Source: Prosthecobacter debontii (GTDB lineage: Bacteria; Verrucomicrobiota; Verrucomicrobiia; Verrucomicrobiales; Akkermansiaceae). From it: 34,649 bases of DNA. Under the pieces are notes generated by a model. That model saw only the letters and a list, made by a program, of their open reading frames with translations, ran no database searches and was not told the DNA's origin. The DNA is taken from the NCBI GenBank assembly GCA_945862245.1, contig CAMAXN010000024.1, positions 1-34,649 of the forward strand, written 5' to 3'. Shown here one piece after another: positions 23,328 through 31,307 of the stretch (within the stretch, counting starts at the first letter, position 1; the number at the start of each line of letters is the position of its first letter). The translations under genes and the position numbers were made by a program.

Positions 23328-25736
23328 TCAATTTCGCGTGAGGAAACACTCTTCGTCGAGTTTCGCTCCATCAGGCAGCGCGTGGCCGCCGGGGAAAAGT
23401 CTCCCGCTTTCGATATACCAGCCGGGGAGCAGCTTGCCCCACGAGTCCGGTTTGTGGCCGGACTGGAATTGGCTGCGTGTATCGGGCACATGCGGAAGCG
23501 GCAGGGACATGGCCACGACCAACCCATTAACTGCCAAGCAGGGCAGATGGGTCACGCCCTCGTTGTCAAAAGAAATCAACGCATTCACCCCGAAATCGAA
23601 AAACCGGATCGGCTCGCAAGGAATTTCTAGAGCTATCATCTGGGCACGCAGGTTTTCTCCGCCGATCCAAAGGCTGCCCGCATCACGGTCAAAATCTCGC
23701 AACACAAACAAACGCCCCTTCGTCTGCCGCGTGAACTCAGTGAGCACTTCGATCACGCCATCCGGCACATCGCCTTCCATCACATGCAGAGTCCCACCGC
23801 ATGGAAGCGCGTTGAGCTGGGTAAGTTGGTGGGCATTGAGTTTTGCGGGGGGGGTGTTTTGCGAAAATCTCGCGGCCACCGCCACAGACGAGGTTTTGTT
23901 CAAGGCATCGCGCACAATTACACGATCCGGCTTCACGGTGATTTCCTCGCCGATCGCAATCGACAAGCCGTATGGTACCCTATGCGGCATTTTCCGGAAG
24001 AACCGGCCGCGCTCGAAGGAGAACACGGAACCCCATGAGCCATAAACCCATACCGGCAGGATCGGGCAATTCGCCTTTCGCGCGATCAACTCGAAGCCTC
24101 GCTCCAACTCACACAAGCCGCCAGTGCGCGTCAATTGACCTTCAGGAAAAAGCACAACAACATGACCATTCTCAAGCGCTTCAATCGTCTTGCGGATAGC
24201 CTCGAGCGGCTGGTCGCGGCGTATCGGCACCGCGTCGAATAGCCTCACAGAGAAGCGGATCACCTTGTTGGCCATAAACTTTTCGTCCATAACGAAACGC
24301 AGCGGTCGGTCGCTTGCAGCTGAGAGGAAGAAGGCATCAGCGAAAGTAACATGGTTCGGCAACAGCAGCACGCCACCGGTTTTCGGGATGCGGTCGCTGC
24401 CTGAGACTTTGATTCGGTAAAGTATTTTCACCGCCACAAGGCATAGGAGCCGCATGAAATTCGCAGGCAGGATGCGGAGGATGTACCAGGTCACCACCCC
24501 ACAAGAAATCCCGATCACAAGCATCTGCATCTTGAAGCCCTCCAACGCCGTAAAGCCGAGCCAGACCGATAGCCAATGCAGTCCCTCGATCATGGCCACC
24601 GCAATGATCCCCGCGAAACAATCCTGAAGGTTCACCGCAGATTGCAGTTCACCGCGCTTGTCCGCGGGGTAGCGATCCTGCATCCATGCATTCAGAGGAG
24701 AAAGGAAAAGAGCTGCAAAAAATGCCACGAAGCCGAGGCCAATCAGAAACGGCCAACCCGGAGGCGGCAGGAACGCTAGCGTTAATGCACAAGCCGTCAT
24801 TGCTATCCCCGAGAGCGGTACCCAGCCCAGCTCTATGCGTTTCCTTAGCAAAAATGATGCGACCCCAAACCCTATCGCCATCCCAAGCGAGGCAGCCGCC
24901 ATGAAGATTGAGGACATTGTCCCAAAACCTTGGCCGCCAGCGGTCAGCGAACTCGCCACCTTCACCGACCAAAGGTTGATGAACGACGCAAAACCCCAAA
25001 AATATGCCACTCCGAATGAAGCATGCCGCAACCCAACATCGCGCCATAGCTCAGCCACATCCTTGAAATGACTGAATAGTAACTTTCCGGTCAGCTTACT
25101 CCGTCCGTATGCCGGCACCTTCGGAATCGAAAGCGCCAGTCCCACCGCCGGAACCGAACAAAGCGCCAGCAGCACCAGAGGAAAGAATGCCGCTTCCCAG
25201 CCCTTTTCCGGAACCGACCCAAGCGATATGTAGCGCTTGTCATACCACCAACCCGCCACGATCTGCCCAGCTAAAATCGCCAGCATCGCCAGCATCTGCT
25301 GCACCCCCGCCGCGAAACCGAGATGCTGCGATCCAACAAGTTCCTTGTTAATCCCGATCTTCGCAGGGCTAAAAAACGCCGACTGCACCGCCAATAAAAA
25401 GAAACCCAGCAATACGAGCGGCATATTTTTCAAAAATACCGCCGCACAAATCAAAGCGAGGATAGCTACCTGGGCTATCGCCGCGCCCAAAATCACGTTG
25501 CGTTTGGAAAAGCGGTCACTCATCCAGCCCGCCAGAGGAGCAAAAAGCACGAAAGGTAACGCGATCATAATCCCCGCCACGGACTCCACCGCATAACCCA
25601 CCGCCCCGCCCAGCGGGATAATAATAAACTGTGCCGCCTTGTCATTAAAAGCATTCTGCGTCTGCTGAACGATCATACTCCAGTAGCCGAGCCACTGCCG
25701 CTTCGTCGGTTCGCCTACAAGTTCGGGGGCGTTCAT
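23328..25736 (-). CDS. MFS transporter fused to a PlsC acyltransferase with an extra C-terminal domain
   Basis: This is an 802-residue inner-membrane protein. Residues about 15-425 form a 12-helix MFS domain of LplT type (NAFNDKAAQFIIIPLG, WMSDRFSKRN). Residues about 430-625 are a 1-acyl-glycerophosphate acyltransferase with NHVTFAD (HxxxxD) and LFPEGQLTRTG. LplT flips lysophospholipids inward and Aas re-acylates them in E. coli, so a one-protein lysophospholipid salvage system is inferred. Full-length relatives carry an AMP-binding acyl-ACP synthetase at the end. Here that is replaced by about 175 residues without a recognised fold (LFVLRDFDRDAGSLWIGGENL, WGKLLPGWYIESGRLFPGG). It stands downstream of cysE and upstream of mutM. 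Confidence 0.9.
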   Translation of the reverse strand: MNAPELVGEPTKRQWLGYWSMIVQQTQNAFNDKAAQFIIIPLGGAVGYAVESVAGIMIALPFVLFAPLAGWMSDRFSKRNVILGAAIAQVAILALICAAVFLKNMPLVLLGFFLLAVQSAFFSPAKIGINKELVGSQHLGFAAGVQQMLAMLAILAGQIVAGWWYDKRYISLGSVPEKGWEAAFFPLVLLALCSVPAVGLALSIPKVPAYGRSKLTGKLLFSHFKDVAELWRDVGLRHASFGVAYFWGFASFINLWSVKVASSLTAGGQGFGTMSSIFMAAASLGMAIGFGVASFLLRKRIELGWVPLSGIAMTACALTLAFLPPPGWPFLIGLGFVAFFAALFLSPLNAWMQDRYPADKRGELQSAVNLQDCFAGIIAVAMIEGLHWLSVWLGFTALEGFKMQMLVIGISCGVVTWYILRILPANFMRLLCLVAVKILYRIKVSGSDRIPKTGGVLLLPNHVTFADAFFLSAASDRPLRFVMDEKFMANKVIRFSVRLFDAVPIRRDQPLEAIRKTIEALENGHVVVLFPEGQLTRTGGLCELERGFELIARKANCPILPVWVYGSWGSVFSFERGRFFRKMPHRVPYGLSIAIGEEITVKPDRVIVRDALNKTSSVAVAARFSQNTPPAKLNAHQLTQLNALPCGGTLHVMEGDVPDGVIEVLTEFTRQTKGRLFVLRDFDRDAGSLWIGGENLRAQMIALEIPCEPIRFFDFGVNALISFDNEGVTHLPCLAVNGLVVAMSLPLPHVPDTRSQFQSGHKPDSWGKLLPGWYIESGRLFPGGHALPDGAKLDEECFLTRN

Positions 25737-25756
25737 TTTGAAAAAAAGAGTCCAAC

Positions 25757-25776
25757 CGCAGATGAGCGCAGATAGA
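25757..25776. repeat. Tandem CGCAGAT repeat
   Basis: CGCAGATGAG and CGCAGATAGA stand head to tail immediately upstream of the MFS-PlsC gene. Similar CGCAGAT-type short arrays are, to my recollection, scattered in intergenic DNA of Verrucomicrobia and Planctomycetes. Two copies only. Confidence 0.4.
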
Positions 25777-25849
25777 TGTTAATTGAAAAGGATTCCTTGG
25801 AGCTTTTGTTCAATTCCTCAGGGTGATTGGAGAGATTGGATCGTCCCAT

Positions 25850-25910
25850 CGAATATTTGCGTCCATCGACATGCATCTGTGTTTCCATTTCTCATCCAGT
25901 CAAATATTCG
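25850..25910. repeat. Perfect 10-base inverted repeat at the 3' end of cysE
   Basis: CGAATATTTG (25850-25859) and CAAATATTCG (25901-25910) are exact reverse complements separated by 41 bases. The right arm contains the last codons and part of the stop of cysE. A cysE transcript continuing into the MFS-PlsC gene would carry this stem. Confidence 0.5.
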
Positions 25911-26757
25911 CCCCGCGGCAATCAAGCCGTTGGTTCATTTCCAAAGCCGGGTTGAGTTCCTTCGCCTCTCCGACGATGACCGCTGGCACGCCCGCCACCG
26001 TGGCGTGTGACGGCACATCGTTGAGCACCACACTGCCCGCGCCGACCTTAGCGTGCGTCCCAATCTCTACTCGCCCGAGGATTTTAGCGCCTGCGCCAAT
26101 CAGCACGCCAGAGCGGATGATTGGATGGCGGTCTCCCGTGTCTTTCCCGGTACCACCCAGCGTCACCTCGTGCAAAATCGAAACATTGTCTTCGATGATC
26201 GCTGTCTCACCAACCACGAACGAGGTCGCGTGGTCGAGCAGGATACCGCAGCCAATGCGTGCAGCCGGATGGATATCAGTGGAGAAAACCTCCGAGGAAA
26301 TACTTTGGAGATACAGCGCCAGCCAGCGCCGCCCATCCTGCCATAGCCTGTGGCTCACACGATAGGTTCCCAGCGCCATAAAACCCTTAAAAAACAACAA
26401 TGGCTCTAGCGGTGAAAAGCATGCCGGATCGCGCTCGAACATTGCCAGCAGATCTTTACTGCAGGCTTGGACGATGAGCTCGTCGCCAGAGAGAATTTCC
26501 AAAAAAAGCGGCTCAAGTATCGCACGCGGCATGTCCTCACGGGCCAAACGTCGCCCAAGTCTGGCAGCCAACGCCTCAGCAAAGCTCCCACGTGAGAGCA
26601 CAACGTCATCAACAAGGTGACGCAATTCCGGCTCCTCCGCGCAAAGCCTTTCCGCCTCCGAGCGCAGCTTCGCCCAGAGGTTAACGAAATTCGCGGCTTC
26701 CCCACCGCACAACTTACCGTCACCCTTGCTCACCGTTGTTGCTTCTCTCTCACTCAT
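25900..26757 (-). CDS. cysE: Serine O-acetyltransferase
   Basis: This enzyme acetylates serine with acetyl-CoA, the first step of cysteine synthesis. The ATG at 26757 gives 285 residues. The N-terminal helical SATase domain runs from LWAKLRSEAERLCAEEPEL to about 155. The left-handed beta-helix then has DIHPAARIG, the catalytic Asp-His in LLDHATSFVVGETA, ILHEVTLGGTGK, HPIIRSGVLIGAGAKILG and VVLNDVPSHATVAGVPAVIVG. A GGGA sequence stands about 8 bases before the ATG. The start codon overlaps the start of the divergent rrf2 gene. The MFS-PlsC gene follows after 163 bases. The usual C-terminal Ile for binding O-acetylserine sulfhydrylase is the last residue (GANI). Confidence 0.93.
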   Translation of the reverse strand: MSEREATTVSKGDGKLCGGEAANFVNLWAKLRSEAERLCAEEPELRHLVDDVVLSRGSFAEALAARLGRRLAREDMPRAILEPLFLEILSGDELIVQACSKDLLAMFERDPACFSPLEPLLFFKGFMALGTYRVSHRLWQDGRRWLALYLQSISSEVFSTDIHPAARIGCGILLDHATSFVVGETAIIEDNVSILHEVTLGGTGKDTGDRHPIIRSGVLIGAGAKILGRVEIGTHAKVGAGSVVLNDVPSHATVAGVPAVIVGEAKELNPALEMNQRLDCRGANI

Positions 26758-26775
26758 GAAAATTTCCCAGAAATT
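26755..26775. promoter_or_regulatory. Head-to-head overlapping start codons (CATG) with adjacent 15-base palindrome
   Basis: CATG at 26755-26758 contains the cysE ATG (minus, 26757) and the rrf2 ATG (plus, 26756). Just inside rrf2, AATTTC-CCA-GAAATT (26761-26775) is a perfect palindrome lying in the cysE leader. It could be the Rrf2 operator for both genes. It also encodes the conserved ISQKL residues, so its symmetry may be partly accidental. Confidence 0.45.
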
Positions 26776-27169
26776 AGAATACGCCTGCCGCGCTCTTGCA
26801 CAACTTACCAAGGCCTATGACAGCAAGACTCTTACCCGCCTTGACCAACTTGCGCAACGGGAAGCTATCTCCGCCAACTTTTTGGTGCAAATCCTTAATG
26901 ACCTTCGCCGGGCCGGGATCATCGACTCCCGCCGTGGCGCCCACGGCGGTTACCTACTCTCTCGCCCAGCCGATGGCATTACTCTACGCCAGATCGTTAA
27001 TGCCGTGGAGCCATCCCAACTTCAAAACACCGCCCTCACCGAAGGCGAATCAGGCCCTGCTGTCCGCTACGCTTGGGAAACAGTCTCCGCTAAACTAGCT
27101 GCCGACCTTGACAAGATAACCCTATCCAACCTCGCTAGTTCACCCTCCGATCCGATGTTTTACATCTGA
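26756..27169 (+). CDS. Rrf2-family transcriptional regulator without Fe-S cysteines (CymR-like)
   Basis: The ATG at 26756 gives 137 residues with the standard Rrf2 beginning MKISQKLEYACRAL. The winged helix includes RLDQLAQREAISANFLVQILNDLRRAGIIDS, and the wing is RGAHGGYLLSRPADGITLRQIVNAVE. The three cysteines that bind the Fe-S cluster in IscR and NsrR are missing: the region after residue 90 has none. Cluster-free members include CymR of Bacillus, which controls cysteine synthesis with O-acetylserine-linked signalling. Lying head to head with cysE makes that role attractive here, as inference. The RND gene begins 75 bases downstream and may also be a target. No ribosome-binding site is visible. 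Confidence 0.88.
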   Translation: MKISQKLEYACRALAQLTKAYDSKTLTRLDQLAQREAISANFLVQILNDLRRAGIIDSRRGAHGGYLLSRPADGITLRQIVNAVEPSQLQNTALTEGESGPAVRYAWETVSAKLAADLDKITLSNLASSPSDPMFYI

Positions 27170-27185
27170 TTTGCTATGCTTATTT

Positions 27186-27200
27186 CGGAAATGAATTCCG
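27186..27200. promoter_or_regulatory. Possible Rrf2-type operator before the RND gene
   Basis: CGGAA-ATGAA-TTCCG is a perfect inverted repeat in the 75-base gap between rrf2 and the RND gene. GGAA/TTCC symmetry resembles known Rrf2-family sites. The match is short. Confidence 0.3.
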
Positions 27201-27244
27201 GTAGTTGTGATCCGCAGTTCCGCACCTAGAATACCCATTCAGCC

Positions 27245-30200
27245 ATGATCCGCTGGTTCGCACGCAACGACATCGCCGCCAATTTCCTTATATTCGGGAT
27301 TTTGGCTTGGGGGCTCTGGTCTGCGAAGGAAAAAGTGGTGCTTGAGGTGCAGCCAGCTATCGAAATGAAGCAGGTGCACATTGATGTTGATTACCGAGGC
27401 GGCAGCCCAACGGATGTGGAGAAAGCCGTGGTGCTGCCGATCGAAGCAGCTCTAGAAGGACTAGCGGGGGTGAAATCCATCGAATCCACCGCCGGCGGCG
27501 GCTCTGGACGGATAGTGGTCTATGCCACTTCCAAGTGGAGCCTTAAGGATCTGGAGGAGCAGATCAAGACGCGGGTGAACCGGATCAACTCTTTTCCCGA
27601 CGAGATCGAGCCGCCTAAGGTTTACATCCCCGACAGCGCCCAGTGGTTCGATGTGATCAAGGTCGTTGTTTGCGGGGAGATGAGTGAAACAGATCTGCTT
27701 CGCGCCGCACAGACGATGCGCGACGACCTGATCGCGATAAATGGCATTTCCCAAGCAATCGTGCTGGGCAACTCGCCTCTGGAAATCGCCATCGAGGCGG
27801 ATCCTCGCCGACTGCGGGACTTTGGCCTGACCTTTGCGGATGTCAGTACGGCAATCCGACGCTCGTCGATGGACTTGCCGGCTGGGCGCATCCAAACGGA
27901 TGAGGGTTCGCTGACAATCCGCTCGAAAGGACAGGCCTACGACCGCGCTTCTTTCGAGAAAATCGTAATCGCGAACCGCAACGGTTCCGAGGTGACTGTG
28001 GGCAACGTGGCGAAAGTTTCCGACGGCTTCGAGGAGAACCGCAAAATCATGCGATTCAACGGCAAACCCTGCCTGATCGTAGAGGTGCTGCGCCTCGGAG
28101 ACGAGAACGCGCTGGAGATCGCCGGTAAGGTGAAGGCCTACGCGGCCACAGCGAGCCAACGTTTCCCGGAGGGTGTCTCACTGCATGTCTGGGACGATTC
28201 CTCCGAGGAGCTGGAGGGCAGGCTCGGCACATTGCTGAACTCCATGCTTCAGGGCGGGCTGCTAGTAACCATCGTGCTGGGACTTTTTCTCCGACCAATG
28301 CTGGCTTTCTGGGTGGTGCTTGGCATCCCAGTGGCATTCGCTGGGGGCTTAATCGTCATCCCATACTTTGGCATAACTGCGAATGTGATGTCGATTTTCG
28401 GCTTTATCATCGTCATTGGATTAGTCGTCGATGACGCGATCGTTACGGCGGAAAACGTCTATACCAAACTCAAAGAAGGCATGGAACCGCTTGATGCGGT
28501 TACAGAGGGCACCTTAGAGGTAGCCACGCCGGTGACCTTCGGTGTGCTCACCACCATCGTCGCCTTCGTGCCGCTGATGTTTTTCGACGGCTTCTACGGC
28601 TCCTTCACCAAGCAGATCCCGCCAGTGGTCGCCACCGTACTGATTTTCTCGCTCATCGAGAGCAAGCTAGCCCTACCGTGCCATCTGAAATACGTGAAGG
28701 TGCGCCGTAAAAAACTCAACGGACTGGAGCGCTTCCAGAAACGGATAGCCGACAGCCTGGAGTGGTTCGTGGAGAAATTTTACGACCCGACGCTCCGCAT
28801 CGCGGTACGGCACCGCTACATTACATTAACGGTTTTCCTCGCGCTGGGAATGGCATCCGTAGGCTATTTCACATCGGGGCGCATGGGATTCGTTAGCATG
28901 CCCTCCATCGATCAAAACCGGATCTTCGCGATGATTAACATGCCGCGCGACAGCCGGGTGGAAGAGACGAAAGAGCGCACGGATTACATCGCCTCGTTCC
29001 TGCCGCAGTTAAAAAAAGAGTTCACCGATCCAGTCACAGGCAAGTCCTACATCACTGATGTGCTCGCCTCAGCCGGCGGCTATCCGCACCGCAATGGGAT
29101 CGACGCCCGCACTGGCTTCGTGATCATCGGTATCACCGATCCGAAAGACCGTGCCGAGCCGGGGCCGAAGAATTCGGAGATCGCCGCGCGGTGGACGGAA
29201 CTAGTCGGCGAGATGCCAGATGTGCAGAGCTTTTACATCTCCGGTGACAGGGGGGGGCGTATGGGAGCTACCAACGATGATCAGTCCCTCAGCGTCGAGA
29301 TCCGTGGCAAGGACGGGGAAACAAAGGACGAGATAGTGCGCAAGGTGGAGGAATTGCTGGAGTCCTACGAAGGCATCGCCAGCGCCTACAGCAATTCAGG
29401 CTCCACTTCCGATGAACTTCTCATCACGATACGCCCCGAGGGCGAAGCGCTAGGGCTCACACAGCTTGAGCTTTCACGCCAATTGCGCGGAGCATTTTTC
29501 GGAGAACAGGCGCAGCGCGTCCAACGCGACAGGGACGACATCCGGGTGATGATCCGTATGCCTCTGGAGCAGCGTGAATCACTCGCCACCCTCGATCAGC
29601 TTCGCATCCGCACGCCCTCTGGTGGCGAGGCTCCCTTCCCCAGCGTCGCGAACGCGAACTTTGTCAAAGGCCGCTCCAGCATCAACCGTATCGATGGTGT
29701 TCAAGTTGTCAGCATTACCGCCGAGCCGGTCGATGAGACTACAGATATCGTCTCTATTTCCCGCTCCCTTGCGAAAGAACTCGATGAAATCCTCAACACG
29801 CATCCCGAGCTCTCATGGCGTTATGCTGGATACGTCGCAGACCATGAGGAAACGAAAAAGCGCTCGATCTACGGCGGCCTCGCGCTGTTCTTCGCGCTTT
29901 ACGCACTATTGGCCATTCCGTTCCGCTCGCTCTACCAGCCGTTTTTCGTGATGCTCGCGGTGCCCTTCGGTGTGATCGGCGCGCTCTTTGGGCACATCAT
30001 CCTCGATATCACACCCTCGTATCTTTCAGTTTTCGGCATCCTCGCACTTGCCGGGGTGGTGGTGAACGACTCGCTTGTGATGGTGGATTTTATCAACCAG
30101 AAAGTCCGTGCAGGCGAGGATTTGTGGGAGTCCGTGATCCAATCCGGCACGCGCCGCTTCCGTCCGATTTTCCTTACCTCCGCCACTACTTTCGTTGGGC

Positions 30201-30421
30201 TTCTACCGCTCATTTTCGACCGCGCGCTGCATGCCCAATTCCTTATCCCCATGGCTGTCTCACTGGCCTTCGGAATCCTCTTCGCGACATTAATCACACT
30301 CTACCTCATCCCCTGCGCCTACATTGCGGCGGAGGAGATCTGTGCCCTCCTTGGCAGAGCCTGGATCTGGTGGCGGCATCCCACCGTAAAACCTGATGCC
30401 GAGACGGAGCATGCGATGTGA
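27245..30421 (+). CDS. RND-family efflux pump permease (AcrB-like), without adaptor gene
   Basis: This is a 1058-residue inner-membrane proton-driven transporter. The first helix lies in NDIAANFLIFGILAWGLWS. Porter segments include VDYRGGSPTDVEKAV, GVKSIESTAGGGSG and FGLTFADVSTAIRRSSMDLPAG. The helix-4 proton-relay pair is intact in IVIGLVVDDAIVTAENVY, and the second half repeats the layout with GVVVNDSLVMVDFIN. The length fits HAE-type pumps. Such pumps need a periplasmic adaptor and an outer-membrane channel, and neither gene is next to it: rrf2 is upstream and a small exported protein is downstream. It is therefore an orphan permease or uses a distant partner. Substrate unknown. Confidence 0.92.
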   Translation: MIRWFARNDIAANFLIFGILAWGLWSAKEKVVLEVQPAIEMKQVHIDVDYRGGSPTDVEKAVVLPIEAALEGLAGVKSIESTAGGGSGRIVVYATSKWSLKDLEEQIKTRVNRINSFPDEIEPPKVYIPDSAQWFDVIKVVVCGEMSETDLLRAAQTMRDDLIAINGISQAIVLGNSPLEIAIEADPRRLRDFGLTFADVSTAIRRSSMDLPAGRIQTDEGSLTIRSKGQAYDRASFEKIVIANRNGSEVTVGNVAKVSDGFEENRKIMRFNGKPCLIVEVLRLGDENALEIAGKVKAYAATASQRFPEGVSLHVWDDSSEELEGRLGTLLNSMLQGGLLVTIVLGLFLRPMLAFWVVLGIPVAFAGGLIVIPYFGITANVMSIFGFIIVIGLVVDDAIVTAENVYTKLKEGMEPLDAVTEGTLEVATPVTFGVLTTIVAFVPLMFFDGFYGSFTKQIPPVVATVLIFSLIESKLALPCHLKYVKVRRKKLNGLERFQKRIADSLEWFVEKFYDPTLRIAVRHRYITLTVFLALGMASVGYFTSGRMGFVSMPSIDQNRIFAMINMPRDSRVEETKERTDYIASFLPQLKKEFTDPVTGKSYITDVLASAGGYPHRNGIDARTGFVIIGITDPKDRAEPGPKNSEIAARWTELVGEMPDVQSFYISGDRGGRMGATNDDQSLSVEIRGKDGETKDEIVRKVEELLESYEGIASAYSNSGSTSDELLITIRPEGEALGLTQLELSRQLRGAFFGEQAQRVQRDRDDIRVMIRMPLEQRESLATLDQLRIRTPSGGEAPFPSVANANFVKGRSSINRIDGVQVVSITAEPVDETTDIVSISRSLAKELDEILNTHPELSWRYAGYVADHEETKKRSIYGGLALFFALYALLAIPFRSLYQPFFVMLAVPFGVIGALFGHIILDITPSYLSVFGILALAGVVVNDSLVMVDFINQKVRAGEDLWESVIQSGTRRFRPIFLTSATTFVGLLPLIFDRALHAQFLIPMAVSLAFGILFATLITLYLIPCAYIAAEEICALLGRAWIWWRHPTVKPDAETEHAM

Positions 30422-30481
30422 TGCCACGTCATGCAGGATTTGGCTGTTGCCGAGATCACAGGGCAGTGTAATTTTTGCGAA

Positions 30482-31303
30482 ATGAAAATACGCACATTGT
30501 TGGCGCTCATAACTTTGATTTCAGGCCTCTGTTTCGGCCAAGAAGAGGAGAAACCACTAATCCCCGAGGATCTTCTTGAAGACGAGCATGTCCGCGAGGA
30601 ACTGGGCGTGAACGAATTCACCGCACCATCGATCTCCAAGCTATTCGACACCCTCCAGTTTCTTATGCCGCTGCCGCTGATGGAAACCGAGCGCGCGCCA
30701 GAAGAGCGCATGCCACTGGATCGCGCGGATCTGGCGATTGAGCTGGGCTTCCTCATCGCCGACGGCTTCCTCATCGTGCAGGCTGGACAAATGGACAAGG
30801 TCGAGAAAATGGCAGCCGACCTGACCCGCTACGGTAAAGCGCTGGGAGCCGGCGAACGCATTAACCGCCACGCAGCCAGTCTATTAGAAAGTGCGAAGAA
30901 GCAGGATGTGGAGCAGCTGAAAAAAGAGCTTACCTCCACCCAGAAGGATGTGGAGATCGAACTGGTTTCTCTGCGCGACGCGGATCTCGCTCATCTGATT
31001 TCCCTCGGCGGCTGGATCCGTGCGCTGGAGGTTTCCACCGTGGCGGTGGACAAGCAGTTTTCCCCAGAGCGTGCCACGAAAGTGATGCGTGAGGATATAG
31101 CTGACTACTATACAGAAATCGTTGCAGGGCTAGAGCCTAGAATTTCCGAGCGACCTAACTACCTAGAAATCCGTGACCTACTCTCCGGACTCCGCAATGA
31201 GATGGTCATCGATGAGGGTCTTGAGCCTACGCCGGAAAAGGTGAAAGAGATCCGTGAGCAGGCGGCAAACCTCGTCAAGCTAGCCCTGCAGAGGCAGGAG
31301 TGA
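30482..31303 (+). CDS. Secreted all-helical protein of unknown function
   Basis: The ATG at 30482 gives 273 residues with a signal peptide (MKIRTLLALITLISGLCFG); an ATG at 30431 has no signal and is unlikely. I do not recognise the family. The mature part starts acidic (EEEKPLIPEDLLEDEHVREELG). The remainder is predicted helical, with FDTLQFLMPLPLMETERAPEERMPL, DLAIELGFLIADGFLIVQAGQMDKVEKMAADL and heptad-like stretches such as ESAKKQDVEQLKKELTSTQKDVEIEL. It begins 60 bases after the RND gene and ends 4 bases before the next, so it belongs to that operon. A periplasmic partner of the pump is conceivable, but it has no lipoyl or barrel-sandwich features of an adaptor. Confidence 0.75.
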   Translation: MKIRTLLALITLISGLCFGQEEEKPLIPEDLLEDEHVREELGVNEFTAPSISKLFDTLQFLMPLPLMETERAPEERMPLDRADLAIELGFLIADGFLIVQAGQMDKVEKMAADLTRYGKALGAGERINRHAASLLESAKKQDVEQLKKELTSTQKDVEIELVSLRDADLAHLISLGGWIRALEVSTVAVDKQFSPERATKVMREDIADYYTEIVAGLEPRISERPNYLEIRDLLSGLRNEMVIDEGLEPTPEKVKEIREQAANLVKLALQRQE

Positions 31304-31307
31304 GATT

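Noticed and set aside
23321..23527. N-terminal extension of the mutM frame
   Set aside because: MutM must begin with Met-Pro-Glu because Pro2 is the nucleophile, which fixes the start at 23320.
23338..24045. Plus-strand open frame of 235 codons
   Set aside because: It is opposite the PlsC and C-terminal part of the MFS-PlsC fusion and has no family-like features.
27461..28159. Minus-strand open frame of 232 codons
   Set aside because: It lies opposite well-conserved RND porter segments, and its His/Arg-rich translation looks like antisense of a GC-rich gene.
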